A stretch of DNA of 46,119 bases from NCBI GenBank assembly GCA_016197225.1, contig JACPWC010000123.1, positions 1 through 46,119 of the forward strand, in the 5' to 3' direction. The position numbers were made by a program, and so were the translations under genes. Every line of letters starts with the position of its first letter. The first letter of the stretch is position 1. The DNA is from Chloroflexota bacterium (lineage in GTDB: Bacteria; Chloroflexota; Anaerolineae; Anaerolineales; VGOW01). Below are positions 25,548 through 33,440 of this stretch, in pieces. The notes under the pieces are model-generated. The model had not been told where the DNA came from. It ran no database searches and saw only the letters and a list, made by a program, of their open reading frames with translations.

Positions 25548-26011
25548 TAATTCTTGAAATCGCCGTCTGGCTTGCCCTGGCGGATCATTTCCTGGCAGTA
25601 AGCATAGAGCGCATCGTAGACGATCCACTCGGCGGCATTGATCTCGTGATCGTCTTTGTAGCCCAGGTGGCGAAAACCTTCGGCGATGGCTTCGAGGCCG
25701 GGGCCTTCGGGCTGGTTCCAGAGCGTGTTGTCGGTGTCGGCCCCGTTGACGATCCTGCTCAACAGAACCAGAGCCGGGTTCCCCGTGAGGTTAAACTTCC
25801 TGAGAATAGCTTCAAAGGAACATTCCTGGCCGTGATGGCCGAGTTCGACGTTTGGCACATCGTAGGGAATCGCGCTCAGGCGTTCGGATTCGCTCATCAC
25901 TTTGTCCGCCGGAACAAAGAAGAACTCGGCCTCCCTGTCCAAGAACTTCCTGATCAGCCACGGGCAGGCGACGCGATCCACTTTGACCCGTTCGCGCGTT
26001 ATCCATTTCAT
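25547..26011 (-). CDS. ChrB C-terminal-like (chromate resistance) protein
   Basis: A 154-residue soluble protein matching the C-terminal domain of chromate-resistance regulator ChrB: WITRERVKVDRVACPWLIRK (with Cys in the ACPWLI motif), then DREAEFFFVPADKV, the HHGQECSFEAIL segment and a helical tail. The N-terminal DNA-binding half of full ChrB is missing, as in many stand-alone members. By family knowledge the domain is linked to chromate sensing, but single-domain members occur with no chromate transporter. No ChrA is in the window; an MFS gene overlaps its stop by 1 nt instead. Members of this family are also encoded near V4R proteins, as here. Confidence 0.87.
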   Translation of the reverse strand: MKWITRERVKVDRVACPWLIRKFLDREAEFFFVPADKVMSESERLSAIPYDVPNVELGHHGQECSFEAILRKFNLTGNPALVLLSRIVNGADTDNTLWNQPEGPGLEAIAEGFRHLGYKDDHEINAAEWIVYDALYAYCQEMIRQGKPDGDFKN

Positions 26012-26046
26012 GTCTTCACCCTTTCATCATTTGTTACGCAAAGCGG

Positions 26047-26715
26047 TCATTCCTTTGGCGTCTTGCTTACTTCCCACACGCACTCCGGCGCGCCCATCGC
26101 CCGGCTGGCCGTTTGCTGGATGATGGCCTCTTTGCCAGTTTGCCAGCGAATGCCCTCTTGCAAAACGCCAGTGTGAATCCAGCAGATAGGCTCGCTCGAC
26201 TGTTTTCCGGCGCACACCGGGCAATCGGATGTGATATAAGCAATTGTGTCCCCTCGGTCTTCAGCGCGGGCGCGATACTCCTGGCCGATGGTCTGGTAGA
26301 CTTTGCGGAAGCCGTCTTGCATGGCTTCTGCGCCGATCTTGATTTGGGCCGAAAACGGGAGCAGTTTGGAGGCGATGAGCGCCGCCAGGCCGAACATTGC
26401 GCCCTGCTGTTCGATGCCGTGCTTGGCCGAGATCCGCCCGATGCGCAGAACCATGCTCTTGCCTGCCCGCCCGAAGAAGTTGAGCAGGGCCGCGTTCAAA
26501 TTGGCGTAGTCGCCGTGAGTGAAACTGCCGGTCGGCTTCAACTCATTCGGCGGGTAGTTGCCGCTGAGCCGCTCCAACCCGGCCTCGCGCAAAACCACGG
26601 TCATGCCCTGCTTGCCCACCACCTCCTCGGCGGCCAACAGCGCCCAGCGCACGTAAGCATCCACCATCTTCCGATCGGCGACGGGATCGTGTTCGGTTTT
26701 GCTCTTGATATCCAT
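26047..26715 (-). CDS. V4R domain protein, possible small-molecule sensor
   Basis: A 222-residue protein with a C-terminal V4R (4-vinyl reductase / hydrocarbon-binding) domain, about residues 90-215. The typical cysteines are C165/C168 in DCPVCAG, then PICWIHTGVLQEGIRWQTG and a closing APECVWEV. The N-terminal 80 residues are helical. V4R domains bind hydrophobic or tetrapyrrole-type ligands and assist enzymes or regulators; no DNA-binding part is fused here. A GGGAGG ribosome-binding site lies upstream of ATG 26715. It is the first gene of the operon and is separated by 35 bp from the ChrB-like gene. The gap upstream (26716-26814) holds nothing that I can identify. Confidence 0.82.
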   Translation of the reverse strand: MDIKSKTEHDPVADRKMVDAYVRWALLAAEEVVGKQGMTVVLREAGLERLSGNYPPNELKPTGSFTHGDYANLNAALLNFFGRAGKSMVLRIGRISAKHGIEQQGAMFGLAALIASKLLPFSAQIKIGAEAMQDGFRKVYQTIGQEYRARAEDRGDTIAYITSDCPVCAGKQSSEPICWIHTGVLQEGIRWQTGKEAIIQQTASRAMGAPECVWEVSKTPKE

Positions 26716-26814
26716 GATGGCCTCCCTATGATTGATTTGACGGATACCATACCATTATTGCCGCCGCTTCGCAAACGTCAACCGCCGTTTGCCGGTTGAA
26801 CTTTGGTTGCCGCC

Positions 26815-28305
26815 CTAAGGCCCTTTCGGCGTGTAAATCACCGTTGGCCGGGCGAACATACCGGTGAGGGTGGGCGGCGACTCGCTCGCGGCCAGCGTTT
26901 CGGTTTGAACGTAATACGCCTCCAGCAGTTGACGAATGGCCGGGTCGGTTTCGAACAGCGTTTCGTCGGAGATGATGACGGCGTAATAATGAGTCCGCAG
27001 TCGTTCGACGAAATCTTCGGGCAGGGCGGCGTCTTCGCGCTCGTAAGCATACCAAAGCACGGCGGCTTGTGCCGAGGGCTTTTTACCAGCCAGCAGGCTG
27101 TAGTAAGGGTGCATCATCACCAGCACTTCGCCGTCGGTGGCGGCCAAGCGCGCCACCAGCCGGTCGCCGCTCTGGCGCATTTCGGCAGTCGGGATGTAGC
27201 GCAGAGGATTGTAAACGCCGAGGGCGAACTGAATAATGACGACGGCTGGAATTAACCGCGAAGGCACAAAGACCGCGAAGAAATTCTTTTGCTTGTTCTT
27301 AGCGTCCTTGGCATCTTCGCGGTTCATTTCTTTCCATAGCAATGCCGGGGCCAGGCAGAGGAAGGCATAGCCGATCATCAAATTGTTCAAGTTGCCGCCG
27401 ACCGAAGATCGGCCCACCCCGCTGACCAAAACGGCCACGGCCACGGCGGCCAGCCAGGGCTGACTCCGGATCGCGTTCCAACCCGTCCGGCGCAAAACCA
27501 GAAGCCCGGTCAGGGTCGCCATCACACTCAAACCGGCCATCCCCCCGAACAGTTCAGCAAAGATGTAGTGCGCCACTCGTTCCCATTCAATCGGGTTGCC
27601 GGAGGCAATGCCGAAAGCGTAAAAGCCAAACCAGCCGCCGGTGGCAACGTTGAGGAGAACAAGAGGGACGACGGCCAGCAAAACGTAAGCCGGAACGAAT
27701 CGCCACGCCTGTTTGCTTTGCGTGAAGAGCAGGTGAAGGAAGAACCAGACGGCAAAGGCCACGCCGGTTTGTTTGGTGAAGAGGGCCAGGGCCAGGGCAA
27801 TTGTTGCCCACCAAACCGACCGGGCGTAGACGCCCAGCGCCACGCTCGCCAGGGCCAGCGTTACGTACAACGAATCCACTCGAACCAACTCATACCAGAA
27901 TCCGCTGAGGCGATAACCGCCGAGGTACAAACCGGCGCAAACGACTCCCAGCCAAGCAAGGCCGCTCTCGCGCCGGGCGACGACGAAGAGAATCGCGGCG
28001 GTGGCGAGGGTAGCCGCCAGCGATAACAATCGAAGCGGCGCAAAACTTGGCCCGGTGATCTTGAACAGCAGGCCGCCCAGCCACGGGTAGAGCGGCGTGT
28101 AAGCGTGCGCGGCAAAGTCGGCGCTGGGCGCGGCGAAGACCGGGAGGCCCTGAGCAATGCGCAACGACTGCATGAGCATACTGTCTTCGATGAAGTCGAG
28201 ATCGTAAGGGTAGAGCACACGTGGAACGGCGGCAGCAAAGTACATCGCCGCGAACGTGAGCGCGGCGAGAATAGCCGCTGACTTGAAGGAAAGATAGCGA
28301 AACAC
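26815..28305 (-). CDS. GT-C / dolichyl-phosphate-mannosyltransferase-like protein
   Basis: A 496-residue polytopic membrane protein of the GT-C type. After the first helix, an acidic motif occurs in YPYDLDFIEDSMLM, and AHAYTPLYPWLGGLLF is the usual second-helix start. About ten helices follow. The start is GTG at 28305. A 71-bp repeat with perfect 10-bp terminal inverted repeats is inserted in frame and gives the hydrophilic stretch MNREDAKDAKNKQKNFFAVF beginning at residue 327, between two transmembrane helices. The sugar donor is probably a polyprenyl-phosphate sugar; the acceptor is unknown. It follows another GT-C gene in the same direction with an 86-bp repeat-filled gap. Confidence 0.82.
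   Translation of the reverse strand: MFRYLSFKSAAILAALTFAAMYFAAAVPRVLYPYDLDFIEDSMLMQSLRIAQGLPVFAAPSADFAAHAYTPLYPWLGGLLFKITGPSFAPLRLLSLAATLATAAILFVVARRESGLAWLGVVCAGLYLGGYRLSGFWYELVRVDSLYVTLALASVALGVYARSVWWATIALALALFTKQTGVAFAVWFFLHLLFTQSKQAWRFVPAYVLLAVVPLVLLNVATGGWFGFYAFGIASGNPIEWERVAHYIFAELFGGMAGLSVMATLTGLLVLRRTGWNAIRSQPWLAAVAVAVLVSGVGRSSVGGNLNNLMIGYAFLCLAPALLWKEMNREDAKDAKNKQKNFFAVFVPSRLIPAVVIIQFALGVYNPLRYIPTAEMRQSGDRLVARLAATDGEVLVMMHPYYSLLAGKKPSAQAAVLWYAYEREDAALPEDFVERLRTHYYAVIISDETLFETDPAIRQLLEAYYVQTETLAASESPPTLTGMFARPTVIYTPKGP
27254..27324. repeat. 71-bp element with perfect 10-bp terminal inverted repeats, in frame
   Basis: The ends are aaccgcgaag (27254-27263) and cttcgcggtt (27315-27324), exact reverse complements. 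The body reads, on the minus strand, as a Lys/Asp/Asn-rich then Phe-rich peptide (EDAKDAKNKQKNFFAVFVPS) inside a GT-C gene. Its sequence is made from small units of the kind aaggcacaaag, which also occur at 28312-28384 and 14160-14180. Confidence 0.8.
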
Positions 28306-28391
28306 GATTCAACACAAAGATGCCAGGGCGCAAAGGCACAAAGAAAAACCTGGCGTCTTCGAGTCTTTGTGCCCCGGTGTTTCAAAGACCA
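28306..28391. repeat. Intergenic dispersed repeat
   Basis: The whole 86-bp gap between two minus-strand GT-C genes is a repeat of the type aggcacaaag / ctttgtgcc, with imperfect inverted arms (aacacaaagatgccagg and cctggcgtcttcgagtctttgtg). It is related in sequence to the in-frame element at 27254-27324 and to the 14160-14180 intergenic stretch. No gene is seen in it. Confidence 0.6.
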
Positions 28392-30350
28392 TCATCGGAT
28401 GGTGATCGTCGTTAGATATACGTTGTCGGCGCCGGTTTGAATTTGCAGGCGCGCGCCGTCGTCTACGCCGTACAGGCCAGCGACGAGAGTGTAGTCGCCG
28501 GGCGGCAGATCGAGCGGAAGGTAGATGCCGTGATTGTCGGCGACGGTTTGGCCGACTCCCCAGGTGGTGGTGAGGGCCAGCCCGCCGCCGGGTTCACCGT
28601 CGTGCTGGGCGACGGGCGGGGAGGCCGGGTCGCCGATGAGGTGGGCGAAGACTTTGTAGCGAGTGACAATTTGAGATTGGGCGCGCCAGAAAAGCGTTAG
28701 TTGAAGAATGTCGCCGGGAGAAAAAGTGTTGGCGTTGAGCGAGTAACCTTCGAGGGCGATTTGATTGTTGAAAAGAGCATCCGTCCTTGTTTGCAGAGTG
28801 CTGGCCGTTCGCGGCACGGCGTAGGCCGCCAACCGCACGTCGCCGTACCACTGGTCGTAAGCCTTGAAGGTGTGTTCGTTCAGCCACGTCTCAATCACCC
28901 GCCCCGGATCGGACTGGGCGTCGCCCCAGTAGATCACAAATAGACGGTCGTGTGTGGCCGCGATGTTTTCAAGCTCGGCAACTTGGGCGGACACGTCGAG
29001 CGGGCGGGTTCGGGCGACCGGAAAAACGTTTGACGTGTCGGGATGGTAGTAGGTGAACACTTCCCATTGGTTGGGCGCGTTGAGCAGGATGGCATCGCCG
29101 GGTTTGGCAATTGAATTGATGTAGCGAGCGATGCCGCGATAGTCGGCGCGGGCGTAGGCGGAGTCATAGTATAAATTGCCAAGAGTACCTGCCGCTGACA
29201 ACGCAACCACCAAACCCAGAACTGATGGCAAGATTCTTATGGTATGCGCTCCAGAAATAGGAAAACGAGATTTGAATGGATAGGCGGGTAGCGGCGCTGA
29301 GATTATGCCCATTGCATGGCCCATTAGTAAACACAGAGCGGGCACAGCAACAATTAGGAATTTGGCGAAGGAGGGTGAGAATAGACCCAAGCCCAATGTA
29401 AGACTGGTAGGTACGAGAAGCCAGAGCCAAGATGGCAATCTGTGTCCGCGTCTCCAAAGAGCCAGTGGTAACAATCCGCTTGCACAGGCAATTGCAAACA
29501 CGGAGCCCTCATCAGCTGTTGGGCCGAGCGTAAGCCAGCGCATCACACCAATGGCAGCTTCGTTTATCGGGAGATACTCTCTGGCTGAGGGCCATGTCGT
29601 CAACTGCCGCAAAGCAGTAGGAAGCCAGGGGGCGAAGAGGAGGAGGGCGAGGAGTTGGGGGAGGAAGAGATTAGAGATTAGGGATTGGAGATTAGTTATT
29701 AGGAGTTGGTTATTGGTTATTGCAAGTTGGGCAATTCGAATGAGGAAAAGCAGGTTGAGCGCGATGATAATGAAAGCGAAAGAATAATGCGTATAAAGGC
29801 CAGCGGCGAGGATGAACGCAAACGCCAACCCGCGCCGAATCTTTACGCGAAGCGTCCAATCTCTAATCTCTAATCTCCAATTCTCCAACCTCCAACTATC
29901 AATAACCAAAAACGCCGCCGCCCCCCACATCGCCGCCAACTCATACATCCGCGCTTCCTGGCTGTAGTAGATCAGCGCCGGGTGGATGGCGGCGAAGAAG
30001 GCTGAGGCCAGAGCGGCAGGTTCGTCGAAGTATTGTTTGCCGAGGCGATAGATGATGGCAACTAGAATGATTCCGGCGAAGGCCGAGAGGCCGCGCAGGG
30101 CAAATTCACTTTGGCCCAATGCGGCCCGCCACGCGGCGAGGAGCAAATAGTAGCCCGGCGGGTGAATGTCGCCCGCCGCCCCGGCGAGGATCAAGTCAAC
30201 GCTCCGCTCGGCCAGCCGCGCACTGTTGCCCTCGTCGTTCCAGAACGATTGGGCGTCGAGGCGATAGAAGCGAAGAAATGTCGCGAGGAGGAGCGTGGCG
30301 AGAAGAAGACTCTTTTTCAAAAGTTTCAGCCGCGAATTGCGCGAATTCAC
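28392..30350 (-). CDS. GT39-type membrane glycosyltransferase with C-terminal beta domain
   Basis: A 652-residue GT-C enzyme related to the GT39/PMT_2 family. The catalytic acidic motif is in YRLDAQSFWNDEGNSARLAE, followed by DIHPPGYYLLLAAW and YYSQEARMYELAAM, as in lipid A/protein mannosyltransferase relatives. After the helices, a beta-rich extracytoplasmic domain (about 545-650) contains YKVFAHLIG and VAQHDGEP, which is also at the end of the 921-residue enzyme at 35798. Two 7-bp arrays are translated inside it (about residues 149-165 and 210-228). The GTG start at 30350 lies within a 67-bp inverted-repeat element, so the first residues (MNSRNSR) come from it; a TTG further in is an alternative start. 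Confidence 0.85.
   Translation of the reverse strand: MNSRNSRLKLLKKSLLLATLLLATFLRFYRLDAQSFWNDEGNSARLAERSVDLILAGAAGDIHPPGYYLLLAAWRAALGQSEFALRGLSAFAGIILVAIIYRLGKQYFDEPAALASAFFAAIHPALIYYSQEARMYELAAMWGAAAFLVIDSWRLENWRLEIRDWTLRVKIRRGLAFAFILAAGLYTHYSFAFIIIALNLLFLIRIAQLAITNNQLLITNLQSLISNLFLPQLLALLLFAPWLPTALRQLTTWPSAREYLPINEAAIGVMRWLTLGPTADEGSVFAIACASGLLPLALWRRGHRLPSWLWLLVPTSLTLGLGLFSPSFAKFLIVAVPALCLLMGHAMGIISAPLPAYPFKSRFPISGAHTIRILPSVLGLVVALSAAGTLGNLYYDSAYARADYRGIARYINSIAKPGDAILLNAPNQWEVFTYYHPDTSNVFPVARTRPLDVSAQVAELENIAATHDRLFVIYWGDAQSDPGRVIETWLNEHTFKAYDQWYGDVRLAAYAVPRTASTLQTRTDALFNNQIALEGYSLNANTFSPGDILQLTLFWRAQSQIVTRYKVFAHLIGDPASPPVAQHDGEPGGGLALTTTWGVGQTVADNHGIYLPLDLPPGDYTLVAGLYGVDDGARLQIQTGADNVYLTTITIR
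29667..29722. repeat. 7-bp repeat array (8 units) inside GT39-type gene
   Basis: Eight heptamers in perfect register: GAGATTA, GAGATTA, GGGATTG, GAGATTA, GTTATTA, GGAGTTG, GTTATTG, GTTATTG. In the minus-strand frame it encodes AITNNQLLITNLQSLISNL, with 21 bp giving a repeated 7-residue pattern. It sits between two transmembrane helices. Confidence 0.9.
29856..29904. repeat. 7-bp repeat array inside GT39-type gene, second site
   Basis: Units CCAATCT, CTAATCT, CTAATCT, CCAATTC, TCCAACC, TCCAACT, ATCAATA keep a period of 7 with one change of phase. The minus-strand reading is DSWRLENWRLEIRDWTLR. The array is preceded by tacgcgaagcg, which also sits next to the heptamer array at 37060, so this linker may belong to the repeat. 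Confidence 0.8.
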
Positions 30351-30395
30351 GCGAATTTATTTTTCTAATTCGCGATAATTAGCGAAATTCGCGGC
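30329..30395. repeat. 67-bp element with perfect 10-bp terminal inverted repeats
   Basis: Ends are gccgcgaatt (30329-30338) and aattcgcggc (30386-30395), exact reverse complements. The body is built of aattcgcg-like units in both directions. It fills most of the gap between the glycoside hydrolase and the GT39-type gene and supplies the start codon (GTG 30350) and first seven codons of the latter. Confidence 0.8.
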
Positions 30396-30403
30396 AAAGA
30401 ATT

Positions 30404-31654
30404 TTACGGCCTGGCTTGATATGGATGCTCGGCGATGTAGGCCTTCATTGAATCGTAAACGGGTAGGAGAGTGAAGTCCGGCTCGGCCATGCGGAAGTAA
30501 TACCAGGTCTGGCCCTTCTCCGAGTCATCGGCGCGTTTGAAGAACCAGAAGTTGACCACGCCGATCCACGGCCACTCGTTCTGCGCGCGCTCGTAAGCCA
30601 GCGGCGCCCAGCGGGCTTGCTGGTCGAGCGTCACCTGGCCGTAATTCGTCGGCAAGCCGGAGTCCGCTGGCACCGCGTTCCAGTTCATCTCGCTAATCCA
30701 GATCGCCTTGTGCGCGTCGCCGTTGCGTACCATGATGTCACGCAAGTATAAGTGACGGTTGTAGTTGACGGTGATCGGGTTGAGGCGGTGGTCGGTCGGG
30801 CCGCTATACAAACCGTAGCCCTGCGCCGACATGATGTCGAAGCACTTGCCCGCGCCCGCATCGTACATTCTTTGCAAATACACGAACTCGTTGAGGTTGT
30901 CGCCGGTCAGGTCGTTGGTGGGCGCAAGCGCCCCGGCCAGCACCACTGCCTCGGGGTCGGCTTTTTTGATCGCCGCATAAGCAACACACAACAGCTTCGT
31001 GTAATCTTCGGGATTCACAGCCTGCTCGCCCCATTCCGGGTAAATGTTCGGCTCGTTCCAAATTTGATAGAAGCGGATTCGGCCCTTGTAGCGGTCGGCG
31101 ACGGCGGCGGCGTAATCGGCGTAGTCGCCGAAGTTGTCGGGCGGGGCAAACGCGCCGCGCGCGTCGCCGTCGGCCCGCGTCCACGACGGCGGCGAGGAGA
31201 GACGGGCGATGATCTCCAGCCCGTGTTTCTCGGTCAAACTCACAATCTCATCGTACTTGTCCCAGGCTGGATGACACGGCGGAAAGCGGCAATCCTCAAA
31301 GTTGCCCTTGCCGCTAATTTCGATGTCGTACCAGGGAAACTCCTGCCGCAACCAGTGGAAGCCCGCCCCGGCGATCAACTGCACCTGCTTCTCGCGTTTG
31401 GCCGGTTCGACTTCCTGATGCAAAAAGGTGTTAATGCCGTAAGGGTTCACGTCGGCGTACTCAATCGGCGTGTCCGGGCGCAGGTCAAGCCCCGGCCTGA
31501 TGCTGTCGGCGGCCAGGTCGAGCAGGCCGCGAATTTGCGGCAACGCCTCCTCTTCGCCGGTGAGCGAGAAGGCCCACGAGGGGAAGGAGGGGAGCAGGAC
31601 GATGACGACGGCGACAGCGATGAACAAGACCAACAAAAAGAGGCGGCGAGACAT
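30404..31654 (-). CDS. Membrane-anchored glycoside hydrolase, clan GH-A
   Basis: A 416-residue protein with an N-terminal signal-anchor (MSRRLFLLVLFIAVAVVIVL) and a TIM-barrel hydrolase domain. The acid/base Glu is E201 in YQIWNEPN and the likely nucleophile is E322 in AIWISEMNWN, the pattern of clan GH-A (GH39/GH5-like). WLRQEFPWYDIE is the usual early strand. It would cut a surface or environmental polysaccharide; the substrate is not predictable. The start is ATG 31654 (TATAAT lies 6 nt upstream); a longer frame to 31705 is not needed. It is at the head of a minus-strand run with two GT-C genes and is divergent from the metallopeptidase-like lipoprotein. Confidence 0.85.
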   Translation of the reverse strand: MSRRLFLLVLFIAVAVVIVLLPSFPSWAFSLTGEEEALPQIRGLLDLAADSIRPGLDLRPDTPIEYADVNPYGINTFLHQEVEPAKREKQVQLIAGAGFHWLRQEFPWYDIEISGKGNFEDCRFPPCHPAWDKYDEIVSLTEKHGLEIIARLSSPPSWTRADGDARGAFAPPDNFGDYADYAAAVADRYKGRIRFYQIWNEPNIYPEWGEQAVNPEDYTKLLCVAYAAIKKADPEAVVLAGALAPTNDLTGDNLNEFVYLQRMYDAGAGKCFDIMSAQGYGLYSGPTDHRLNPITVNYNRHLYLRDIMVRNGDAHKAIWISEMNWNAVPADSGLPTNYGQVTLDQQARWAPLAYERAQNEWPWIGVVNFWFFKRADDSEKGQTWYYFRMAEPDFTLLPVYDSMKAYIAEHPYQARP

Positions 31655-31660
31655 GATGCT

Positions 31661-31666
31661 ATTATA
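31661..31666 (-). promoter_or_regulatory. -10 element for leaderless hydrolase mRNA
   Basis: On the minus strand, a perfect TATAAT (31666 down to 31661) ends 6 nt before ATG 31654, and there is no Shine-Dalgarno site. This predicts a transcript starting at the initiation codon. Confidence 0.5.
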
Positions 31667-31712
31667 AGCTGTTACCAAAGCCGCCTTCATCTGCCTTTCA
31701 TCCATCCTCTGC

Positions 31713-31718
31713 TAAAAT
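31713..31718 (+). promoter_or_regulatory. -10 element for leaderless lipoprotein mRNA
   Basis: TAAAAT at 31713-31718 ends 6 nt before ATG 31725 on the plus strand; no Shine-Dalgarno site is present. Together with the oppositely directed TATAAT at 31661-31666 it makes a compact divergent promoter region of 70 bp. Confidence 0.45.
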
Positions 31719-31724
31719 CCTCTC

Positions 31725-33416
31725 ATGCGCCGACTTGCCTTTATCGTTCTCATACTTGCAACGCTCGCCTGCAACGCCCTTACTCCGCAACCTACCCTTC
31801 CACCGCCGACGATTGTCCCAGCCGCAACACCTTCACCTCTGCCAACTCTGGCACCCACCGTTTCCCCAACCGAGACGGCTTCCCCGGAGCCAACCGATCT
31901 TTACATCGCGCCCGGCGACGTGATCTTTCATCCCGAACCTGTCTTGTATTCCGGCGACAGGGTCAGCCTGGAAGTGTTTGCTCACGACGGCGGCAATTTT
32001 GGGTTGAGCAGTTTTTCGGTGGCCGTTTACCTGAGCGGGCCGAGTGAGGAAACCCGGATCGCGACCACGCGAGCGATCCCTTACGGAATCGGCGAACGCC
32101 TGCAGGCGACGTTTGTGTGGGCCTGGGACACCGCCGGTTTGCAGGGGACGCAACTTCTCACGGTGGTGCTCGACCCCGACGACGAGATTCAAATCGGCGA
32201 CGAGAACCCGAACAACAACACCCTCATTGTCCCGGTTGACCTTTTGCCGTCGGCAGAGCTGTCGAAGACAATCTGGTTGAAGGCCGAAAGCGACTGTTGC
32301 CTCTTCAACTACATCTCCGGCTCGGCGGCAGAGCGCGACATTGAATTGATCAAAGCCACTGCCGACAAAGCCATGAATTACGTTGAAGACAAGCTGGGGC
32401 GACAGCAAGAATCAAAGATGGTGTTCAACCTGATTGATCGGCTGTTGGGTCACGGCGGTTTTGCCTCCGACACGATCACCATCACTTACATTGATCGCGA
32501 TTACGCCGCCGGCAGCCTGGAGAACGTCTTCCGCCACGAAGCCGCGCACTTGTTGGATCGGCAAAGCTTTGGCGATCATCCCACCCTGATCACCGAGGGG
32601 CTGGCGACCTACGTGGCCGGCGGCCACTTCAAAGAAGAGCCGTTCGAGCCGCGCCTGGTCGGGCTATTGGCGTTCGGTCGTTACATTCCGCTGACAGAGT
32701 TGGCCGACAATTTTTATCCATCGCAACACGAGATTGGCTACCTTGAAGGCGCGGCCTTCATTGATTATCTGGTGAATACTTATGGCTGGAAGCAGTTCGT
32801 CACCCTGCTCGGCGCATTTCAACCCACCAACACCCAAAGCGCCATGCTCGACGGCGGCCTGCGTTTGGTCTACAACAAATCGCTGGCCGAAATGGAAACC
32901 GAGTGGCTGGCGCACCTACGGGCCCAGACGGTAGACCCGCGCTGGCAGGCCGACATCGCCGACACCATCACTTTCTACGACACCGTGCGCCGCTATCAGC
33001 AGGTCTACGATCCCTCAGCCCACTTCCTCACCGCCTGGATTCCCGACATTCAGCGGGCCGTGCGCGAGAACATCACCGCCGACTACAGCCGCCACCCGTC
33101 TTCGCTTGAGAATATTGCGCTGGAGACAATGCTGATCGAAGCCGACCGCCAACTGGAAACAGGCAATTACGATCTGACCGAACACTACCTGGCCGCCGTC
33201 AACGCCGTGCTGGAATCTGGCGGCAACTTCGCCGCCGACTCGCTGGCAACCGACTACCTGGCCCTCACCGCCTCGGCCCTCGACGCCGGTTACGAGCCTC
33301 AACGCATCCGGCTCGACTCGGACAGCGCCGCCATCACCGCCTCCCGCCCCGGCCAGCCCTCGGCGCTGGTTGAGCTTACGCTCACTCGCGTAGATGGAAC
33401 GTGGCGGATGAATTGA
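31725..33416 (+). CDS. Metallopeptidase-like secreted lipoprotein (HExxH)
   Basis: A 563-residue lipoprotein: signal peptide with lipobox LATLAC (C16), a Thr/Pro linker (about 20-58), a CARDB-like beta domain (about 60-180, ending LDPDDEIQIGDENPNNNTLIV), and a gluzincin-type peptidase domain. The zinc site is H271-E-A-A-H275, with E291 in ITEGLATYVAGG as third ligand, the pattern of the peptidase-MA-like family. A helical C-terminal region completes it. It would be held on the outer face of the membrane and cut proteins or peptides; activity is inferred from the motif only. It lies 24 bp before a Uma2 gene. Confidence 0.87.
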   Translation: MRRLAFIVLILATLACNALTPQPTLPPPTIVPAATPSPLPTLAPTVSPTETASPEPTDLYIAPGDVIFHPEPVLYSGDRVSLEVFAHDGGNFGLSSFSVAVYLSGPSEETRIATTRAIPYGIGERLQATFVWAWDTAGLQGTQLLTVVLDPDDEIQIGDENPNNNTLIVPVDLLPSAELSKTIWLKAESDCCLFNYISGSAAERDIELIKATADKAMNYVEDKLGRQQESKMVFNLIDRLLGHGGFASDTITITYIDRDYAAGSLENVFRHEAAHLLDRQSFGDHPTLITEGLATYVAGGHFKEEPFEPRLVGLLAFGRYIPLTELADNFYPSQHEIGYLEGAAFIDYLVNTYGWKQFVTLLGAFQPTNTQSAMLDGGLRLVYNKSLAEMETEWLAHLRAQTVDPRWQADIADTITFYDTVRRYQQVYDPSAHFLTAWIPDIQRAVRENITADYSRHPSSLENIALETMLIEADRQLETGNYDLTEHYLAAVNAVLESGGNFAADSLATDYLALTASALDAGYEPQRIRLDSDSAAITASRPGQPSALVELTLTRVDGTWRMN

Positions 33417-33440
33417 CGTATAATCTTGGTGAGGCAACCT

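Noticed and set aside
29667-29904. CRISPR-like array
   Set aside because: The units are 7 bp with no spacers, and they are translated in an open frame; no cas gene is present.
30752-32047. 431-codon plus-strand frame across the glycoside hydrolase and the next gene
   Set aside because: It runs antisense to a clear hydrolase and then out of frame in the lipoprotein; the composition is that of a shadow frame.
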